A stretch of DNA of 64,000 nucleotides, from contig NZ_WODA01000025.1 of assembly GCF_009729855.1 (NCBI RefSeq), positions 372,001-436,000 of the forward strand, in the 5' to 3' direction. Made by a program: the position numbers and the translations under genes. The notes beneath the pieces were generated by a model. That model ran no database searches. It was not told where the DNA came from and saw only the letters and a list, made by a program, of their open reading frames with translations. Below are positions 55,664 through 61,018 of this stretch, piece after piece (within the stretch, counting starts at the first letter, position 1; each line of letters opens with the position of its first letter). The stretch is from Agromyces luteolus (GTDB lineage: Bacteria > Actinomycetota > Actinomycetes > Actinomycetales > Microbacteriaceae).

Positions 55664-55702
55664 CCGCGGCGGGGAAGGCCTCAGGACTGGGCCCCGCCGC
55701 GG
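55664..55702 (-). promoter_or_regulatory. Stem-loop in the leuC leader (possible attenuator)
   Basis: Perfect 11-bp arms: 55702-55692 and 55674-55664, 17-nt loop. The stop codon of the putative leader peptide lies in the loop, so a translating ribosome would open the stem. In the same leader, the Leu-codon stretch (55712-55706) is complementary over 7 bp to the leuC ribosome site (55637-55631), giving an alternative long-range stem that would hide it. Confidence 0.55.
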
Positions 55703-55731
55703 CAGCGAAGGAGAAGTCGCCGAGCACGCAT
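55681..55731 (-). CDS. Putative leucine leader peptide upstream of leuC
   Basis: A 16-codon reading frame ATG-CGT-GCT-CGG-CGA then CTT-CTC-CTT (Leu-Leu-Leu) and CGC-TGC, ending TGA inside the loop of the stem-loop at 55664-55702. CTT is otherwise scarce in this GC-rich DNA. It has no ribosome site, but a -10-like TAACCT lies 6 nt upstream, so it could be a leaderless message. It would act as a leucine sensor: stalling on Leu codons when Leu-tRNA is low would keep that stretch from pairing with the leuC ribosome site. This is a structural inference only. Confidence 0.5.
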   Translation of the reverse strand: MRARRLLLRCRGGAQS

Positions 55732-55737
55732 GCCGAC

Positions 55738-55743
55738 AGGTTA
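55738..55743 (-). promoter_or_regulatory. Putative -10 of the leu leader transcript
   Basis: TAACCT on the minus strand, 6 nt before the leader ATG; it overlaps the TAA stop of the FHA gene. No convincing -35 is seen. Confidence 0.4.
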
Positions 55744-56310
55744 CACCGAGTCCGCCGGTGCCCGTTCCACGAGGAGGGCGACGTCGCCGAGCAGGACGAC
55801 CGCGTCGAGCGGGACCTCGGCGGGCACGCCCGGCTCCAGGTCGGTGGGCTCCGACCCCTCGGGCCAGACGCGCACGCCGTTCGTCGAATCGAGGTCGGTG
55901 ACCAGGAGCCGGCCGCCCCGCACCTCGAGGAGCGCGTGGGTCTTCGACATCGAGCGGGTGTGGTCGGGGATCGCGACGACGGTCGCGCCCTGCAGCCACG
56001 TGTTCGGCTTCGGGTCGCGGCCGACCACCACGCGCTCGGGCACGGAGAACTCGATCCCGTCGGCGCTCCGGAGGTGCCACGGGCCCGTCGGGACGGGGGC
56101 GGGTGCGGGCGCTGCGGCCGGGGCGACGTCGGCGGGCAGGGCGGGCGGCGCGATCGGCAGGGCCGACGGCGGGCGGATGCCGGGTGGTGGTCGGAACCCC
56201 GGGAGCGCCCGCTCCGCGCGCACGGTGCCCTCGGCCTGCCCGGGTCGATCCGGTTCGGGCGCGTCCGGCACGAGCCCCGGCGGGGGCACGATGAACTCGG
56301 GCTCGCTCAC
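55741..56310 (-). CDS. FHA-domain protein
   Basis: 189 residues. A Pro/Ala-rich linker of about 75 residues precedes a C-terminal FHA domain ([41 protein letters not shown]) with the phosphothreonine-binding Arg, Ser, His and Asn residues. FHA proteins read out Ser/Thr phosphorylation. As the last gene of the MoxR-DUF58-transglutaminase series it probably links this membrane system to kinase signalling; no kinase or phosphatase gene is in the window. GTG start. Confidence 0.9.
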   Translation of the reverse strand: MSEPEFIVPPPGLVPDAPEPDRPGQAEGTVRAERALPGFRPPPGIRPPSALPIAPPALPADVAPAAAPAPAPVPTGPWHLRSADGIEFSVPERVVVGRDPKPNTWLQGATVVAIPDHTRSMSKTHALLEVRGGRLLVTDLDSTNGVRVWPEGSEPTDLEPGVPAEVPLDAVVLLGDVALLVERAPADSV

Positions 56311-56348
56311 GCCCCCACCTTAACCCGCGGCCTCGTCGCGGCCCGGTC

Positions 56349-58640
56349 TCATCGGCGACGGCGGAGGCGATAGCGCGCCACGAATCGGCGCATCCGGCCC
56401 GCCGCCGCCGCGACCGCCGCGGCCGCGGCATCCGCTTCGGTCCAGCGGCGGTCGACCGACGCCGATTCCAGGTCCTCGCCGCCGAACACGTCGCGGTCCA
56501 CGGTCGCGGCGATCGCCGAGAGCGGCGCCCGACCCGCGATGCGGACGTCGCCGAGGCCCTGCTCGTCGAGCTGGCGCTCGAGCGACCGCGCGGTCTGCAG
56601 GCGCGACGACTGCTCGGGGGGCTCGAAGCCGAGCTCGGCGTACCGGTCGACGAGCTCCTCCCACGCGCCCGCGACGCGACGGTCCGCGGTGCCGCGGTGC
56701 CGGATGGCTCGCCGTCGGCGCTTCGCGATCGCGACGACGAGCATCGGCAGCAGCAGCAGCGCCGCGGGCACGCCGATCGAGGCGATGACGATCCACGCCC
56801 ACGCGGGCAGCTGGAAGGGCCGGTCGCGATCCTCGTCGTCGGTGTCGTCGATCTCGGTCGTGGTGAGGAGCTCGTCCTGCGCCTGTTCCGCGCGCGGCGG
56901 CTGGCGCACCTGCGGCTGGGGCTCGGACTTCGGCTTCGGCGTCTGCTCCTGCGGCACGTCGACGTTGTCGGGAGTCGGGTGGAACGCGACCCAGCCGACG
57001 CCCTCGAACGGCACCTCGACCCACGCCGTGACGTCGCCGCCGAGCACCTCGACCGTGCCGCCGCCCTCCGGGACCTCGGGCGCGTACCCCATGACGACGC
57101 GCGACGGATAGCCCAGGTGGCGGGCCATGAGCGCCATCGCCGCGGCGTACTGCTCCTCGTCGCCGACCATGCGGCTCCGCGTGAAGAGCTCGATGAGCCG
57201 GTCGGCGCCGTGTCCGGCCCGAGACGCGACGGCGTCGCTCGCGAGCCCGTGGCTGAGGAACCCGGTGGTCTTCAGCGCACGCTCGACGTTCCGGAGCTGC
57301 TCGATCGGGCTCGGAGCCTCGCCCGCGAACTCCTCGGCCTTCGCCGCGACGACGTCGGGCAGGTTCTCGACGGTGGGCAGCGCGAGCCGGGCGACCGGCA
57401 CGTCGACGATCTCGGTGTCCTCCGGCTGGACCTGCACGCGCGCGTCGAGGCGGTAGCGCGTGCCCTCGGCCGCACCGCTCGTCAGCACCGCAGTGCCCGC
57501 GGCCGGGTTGTAGCGGACGTCGCCGGCCCGCTCCGCCGAGCCGCGGTCGAGCAGTTCGAGCGTCGAGCCGTAGCCGACCGTCGGCAGCCAGACGTCGGAG
57601 TACGCCGCGACCTCGACCTCGATCGACCGGGCGCCGCCGAGGTCGGCGAGCTCGGGCGCGGGCAGCGTCGATCCGACGATCGAGTACCCGCCGTCGGCCG
57701 CGGCCTCCTCGGGCCCCGCGACGTTCCAGAGGCGACCCGTGTAGGAGTCCATGGCGGCGAGCCGCAGCGCGTCGCCGGGCTCCAGCCCGTCGACGACGAA
57801 CACGGGCGACTCGGCGAGCTCCTTCGTGTACTCGCGGTAGCCCGCGAGCGGGCTGGGGAACTCCAGCGGGTCGAAGGGCGGCACGACGCGGTCGCGCAGC
57901 ACGAACCGGTCCGGCGCGACGGGCGCGACCGCGAGGCCCGCGACGCTTCCGATGACCACGGCCCCGGCGACGACGATGACCGACCCCGTGAGCTTCCGTC
58001 GACGCAGGCGCACCGCGCCCTCGCCGCCGGCCTCGACGCTCGCGCCGCGACGCCAGGCGATCCAGGTGAGCGCGACCGCCGCGAACGCGACGCCGCGCAC
58101 GGCCGCGAGGAACGCCTGGTCGGTGCCGAGCAGGATGCCGGAGAGGAACAGCAGCACTGGCCCGACGACCAGGACCGCCGCCCGGAGCGGCGTGCGACGC
58201 GCGGGCAGCCACCGCAGCACGAGCATCCCGCCGACGAGCGAGACGACGGCGGCGGCGGCGTACGGCACCGCCGCGACGTAGTCGGGCGCCTCGACCGGTG
58301 CGGCGATCGTGAGGATGTCGGCCCAGCCGTGCACGGCGCCGACGGCGAGCCCGGCGAGCGACGTGAGCGTCGGGAGCACGACGAGGAACGCCTCGCCCGG
58401 CATCACGAACGGCGTGCCGACGAGGAAGTAGAGCACGACGCCGAGCAGCACCGTGACGAGCACGTTCAGGCGCAGCACCGTGCCGAGCACGGCCGCGAGC
58501 GTGCCGACGACGACGCCGGCGAGCGCGGCGGCGAGGAAGTCGAGGCCGCCGAAGCTCGTCTCGTACCCGGCGATCGCGAGGAGCGAGAGCACCGAGAGCA
58601 CGCCGAGGTCGACGAGGGAGCTGCGGGCGATCCGGTTCAC
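56349..58640 (-). CDS. TgpA-like membrane protein with degenerate transglutaminase domain
   Basis: 763 residues with about seven N-terminal membrane helices, an extracytoplasmic transglutaminase-like region and a further helix (AWAWIVIASIGVPAALLLLPML) before a cytoplasmic tail. At the catalytic Cys position stands Glu495 (VGDEEQYAAAMALMARHLGYPSR, by alignment to GYCVHFA of the paralogue at 38611-41085); the His site is Thr (DVTAWVEVPFEGVGW) and the acid site is His (AFHPTP). It therefore cannot use the standard mechanism and may bind peptides or glycans instead. The GTG start overlaps the DUF58 stop by 4 bp. Confidence 0.88.
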   Translation of the reverse strand: MNRIARSSLVDLGVLSVLSLLAIAGYETSFGGLDFLAAALAGVVVGTLAAVLGTVLRLNVLVTVLLGVVLYFLVGTPFVMPGEAFLVVLPTLTSLAGLAVGAVHGWADILTIAAPVEAPDYVAAVPYAAAAVVSLVGGMLVLRWLPARRTPLRAAVLVVGPVLLFLSGILLGTDQAFLAAVRGVAFAAVALTWIAWRRGASVEAGGEGAVRLRRRKLTGSVIVVAGAVVIGSVAGLAVAPVAPDRFVLRDRVVPPFDPLEFPSPLAGYREYTKELAESPVFVVDGLEPGDALRLAAMDSYTGRLWNVAGPEEAAADGGYSIVGSTLPAPELADLGGARSIEVEVAAYSDVWLPTVGYGSTLELLDRGSAERAGDVRYNPAAGTAVLTSGAAEGTRYRLDARVQVQPEDTEIVDVPVARLALPTVENLPDVVAAKAEEFAGEAPSPIEQLRNVERALKTTGFLSHGLASDAVASRAGHGADRLIELFTRSRMVGDEEQYAAAMALMARHLGYPSRVVMGYAPEVPEGGGTVEVLGGDVTAWVEVPFEGVGWVAFHPTPDNVDVPQEQTPKPKSEPQPQVRQPPRAEQAQDELLTTTEIDDTDDEDRDRPFQLPAWAWIVIASIGVPAALLLLPMLVVAIAKRRRRAIRHRGTADRRVAGAWEELVDRYAELGFEPPEQSSRLQTARSLERQLDEQGLGDVRIAGRAPLSAIAATVDRDVFGGEDLESASVDRRWTEADAAAAAVAAAAGRMRRFVARYRLRRRR

Positions 58641-60010
58641 GGGCGCACCCTCCGCACGAGGCGCGACAGCTCGTCGAGCGAGCCGACCGTGACGATCGTG
58701 GACTCCCCCACGCGAGCGATGCGCGACGCCGCGCCGACCTCGGTGCGGAACACGATCACCTGGGTGTCGGACCCGAACACCGTCTCGGCGGCGCGGAACT
58801 CGGCGAGCGGCGCGCGCGAGCCGCCGACGACGACGAGTACGCTCGGCGCGGGGATGCGGCGGCCCGCCTCGCGGACGACGTCGCGGACGGGCGCGGCGGC
58901 GTCCTCGAGCGGCGCGATCCGGCACGTGTCGTCGAGCAGGGCGGTCGGCGTCGCGGTGCCGAGCCGCAGGCGGTCGGTGGCGACGGCGAGCCGCGTTGCG
59001 TCCCGGATGACCTGGACGCCGAGCGAGGCGAGCACCGACACCGCGAGCTCGAACTCCTCCTCGGAGGCGTAGTGCTCCGCGCTGGTCGGCTGCACGAGCA
59101 GCAGCTGCGACCGCCGGGTCTCCTCGTACTGGCGCACCATGAGCCGGCCGGTGCGCGCCGACGTGCGCCAGTGCACGTTGCGGAGCGCGTCGCCGGGCTC
59201 GTACGCGCGGAGCGCGTGGAAGGAGATGTCGTTGTCGGTGATGGTCTTCGTGACCTCGCCCTCGAGATCGCGCACGAGGCCCGCCGCCGAGGGCTTCAGG
59301 CGTGCGGTCACGGGGTGCACGAACAGCTCGACGGGGTCGGTCCAGCGCACCTCTCGCCTGATGAGCCCGAGCTGGTCGCCGCGAACGGATGCCGCGGGGC
59401 CGGCGACGATCACGGCGCGGCGCTGCGTGGGCACCGCGAAGAGCTCCTCGTGCTCGCCTCCCGCCGGGATCGCCGGGATGACGAACTCGGCGAGGCCGCT
59501 CCCGACGGGCAGCTCGAGCTGCGAGGGCACGGATGTCCCGTCGCCGACGTTCCGGACCACGAGGCGCCCGAGCGCGCGCTCGCCGGCCACGACGCGACGG
59601 GGCTGGAGCTCGATCCCGACCCGGTACGCCATCCGTCCGAACACGAACGGGACCGCGACGAGGAGCGCGGCGAGCAGCGTCGCGCCGACGAAGGCGAGCT
59701 CGATCCAGCCGAGCGGCCACGCGAGCGCGAGCGCGACGACGCCGGCGGCGAGCACGAGCCATCCGACCGGTGAGATCACGCCCGTCACGGGCGCGGCGAA
59801 CCCACCGACGGCGCGGCCCGCCCGGTGCAGGCCGGCGGCGAGCGAGCGAGCGGATCCCGCGAGCGAGCGCCCGGCGGAGCGGAGCGCGATGCCCGTCTGC
59901 GAGGTCCGGGTCGCGGACGCCCTCCCGGGCGCCGTCCGCGCCCGCGGGTCCGGTGCCGGCGCCGCCGGCTCGGGCGGCGTCGACGCCGGTGCGTCGATGC
60001 CTGCGGTCAT
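58637..60010 (-). CDS. DUF58 domain protein, second cassette
   Basis: 457 residues. An N-terminal Pro/Ala-rich, positively charged segment of about 60 residues, a membrane hairpin (SPVGWLVLAAGVVALALAWPL, WIELAFVGATLLAALLVAVP), then the DUF58 core (YEPGDALRNVHWRTSARTGRLMVRQYEETRR). It overlaps both the MoxR gene and the transglutaminase-like gene by 4 bp, consistent with a tight functional complex. Confidence 0.9.
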   Translation of the reverse strand: MTAGIDAPASTPPEPAAPAPDPRARTAPGRASATRTSQTGIALRSAGRSLAGSARSLAAGLHRAGRAVGGFAAPVTGVISPVGWLVLAAGVVALALAWPLGWIELAFVGATLLAALLVAVPFVFGRMAYRVGIELQPRRVVAGERALGRLVVRNVGDGTSVPSQLELPVGSGLAEFVIPAIPAGGEHEELFAVPTQRRAVIVAGPAASVRGDQLGLIRREVRWTDPVELFVHPVTARLKPSAAGLVRDLEGEVTKTITDNDISFHALRAYEPGDALRNVHWRTSARTGRLMVRQYEETRRSQLLLVQPTSAEHYASEEEFELAVSVLASLGVQVIRDATRLAVATDRLRLGTATPTALLDDTCRIAPLEDAAAPVRDVVREAGRRIPAPSVLVVVGGSRAPLAEFRAAETVFGSDTQVIVFRTEVGAASRIARVGESTIVTVGSLDELSRLVRRVRP

Positions 60011-60975
60011 GCCGCGCGGTACGCCGGGGGCGCGATCTCGACGAGCACCGTGCGGACGATCTCCTCGGCCGTCGAGCCGGCGAACTCGGCCTCGGGGTCG
60101 ACGATGATGCGGTGCGCGAGCACCGGCACCGCGAGCTCGCGCACGTCGTCGGGCGTGACGTAGGTGCGTCCGCGCGAGATCGCCCAGGTCTTCGCGGCTC
60201 GCGCCAACGCGAGGGCGCCGCGCATGCTGACGCCGAGCGCCGAGTCGCGGTGGTCCCGCGTGCCCGAGACGATCTGGTTGAGGTACGACAGCACCGCCGC
60301 GTCGACGTGCACCTCGGCCGCGAGCCGCGCCATGGTCGTCACCGAGCTCGAGGCGATGATCGGCGACACCTTCGACGCGCGGGCGCGGTTCGCCGAGTCG
60401 AGCAGCAGCGTCACGGCGGTGTCGTGGTCGGGGTAGCCGAGCGACGTCTTGACGAGGAAGCGGTCGAGCTGCGCCTCGGGCAGCGAGTAGGTGCCCGCCT
60501 GCTCGACGGGGTTCTGCGTCGCGATGACCATGAACGGGCTGCCCACCTCGTAGCCCACGCCGTCGACCGTGACGCGCCCCTCCTCCATGACCTCGAGGAG
60601 CGCCGACTGGGTCTTCGGGCTCGCGCGGTTGATCTCGTCGGCGAGCACGATCGACGCGAAGATCGGACCGCGGTGGAACTCGAACTGCCCCTTGCCCTGG
60701 TCGTAGATCGTGACGCCCGTGACGTCCGACGGCAGCAGGTCGGGCGTGAACTGGATGCGCGAGTGCGTTCCGTCGAGCGTGTTCGCGAGCGCCTTCGCGA
60801 GCACGGTCTTGCCCGTCCCGGGGTAGTCCTCGAGCAGCACGTGCCCCTCGGAGAGCATCGCAGTCACGACGAGCTCGATGATGTCGCGCTTGCCGAGGAT
60901 CGCGCGGTCGACGTTGTCGACGAGCTTCGAGAAGGCGTCCTGGAACCAGCTGGCCTGGTCCTGGGTCACGGTCAT
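60007..60975 (-). CDS. MoxR-family AAA+ ATPase, second cassette
   Basis: 322 residues. Walker A DYPGTGKTVLAKALANTLDG, Walker [41 protein letters not shown] and lid ALGVSMRGALALARAAKTWA. About 40% similar by eye to the MoxR at 42448-43461, so the two cassettes are ancient duplicates. It starts 43 bp after the giant surface protein ends and probably shares its transcript. Confidence 0.93.
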   Translation of the reverse strand: MTVTQDQASWFQDAFSKLVDNVDRAILGKRDIIELVVTAMLSEGHVLLEDYPGTGKTVLAKALANTLDGTHSRIQFTPDLLPSDVTGVTIYDQGKGQFEFHRGPIFASIVLADEINRASPKTQSALLEVMEEGRVTVDGVGYEVGSPFMVIATQNPVEQAGTYSLPEAQLDRFLVKTSLGYPDHDTAVTLLLDSANRARASKVSPIIASSSVTTMARLAAEVHVDAAVLSYLNQIVSGTRDHRDSALGVSMRGALALARAAKTWAISRGRTYVTPDDVRELAVPVLAHRIIVDPEAEFAGSTAEEIVRTVLVEIAPPAYRAA

Positions 60976-61018
60976 GTTCGTTCCTCCGGGTCGTCTGCTT
61001 CGGTCGGGCTCGCGCCCG

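Noticed and set aside
55620..55727. Upstream GTG start for leuC giving a 36-residue N-terminal extension
   Set aside because: LeuC homology begins at the ATG with a good ribosome site; the extension has no family counterpart and would overlap the hairpin and leader frame.
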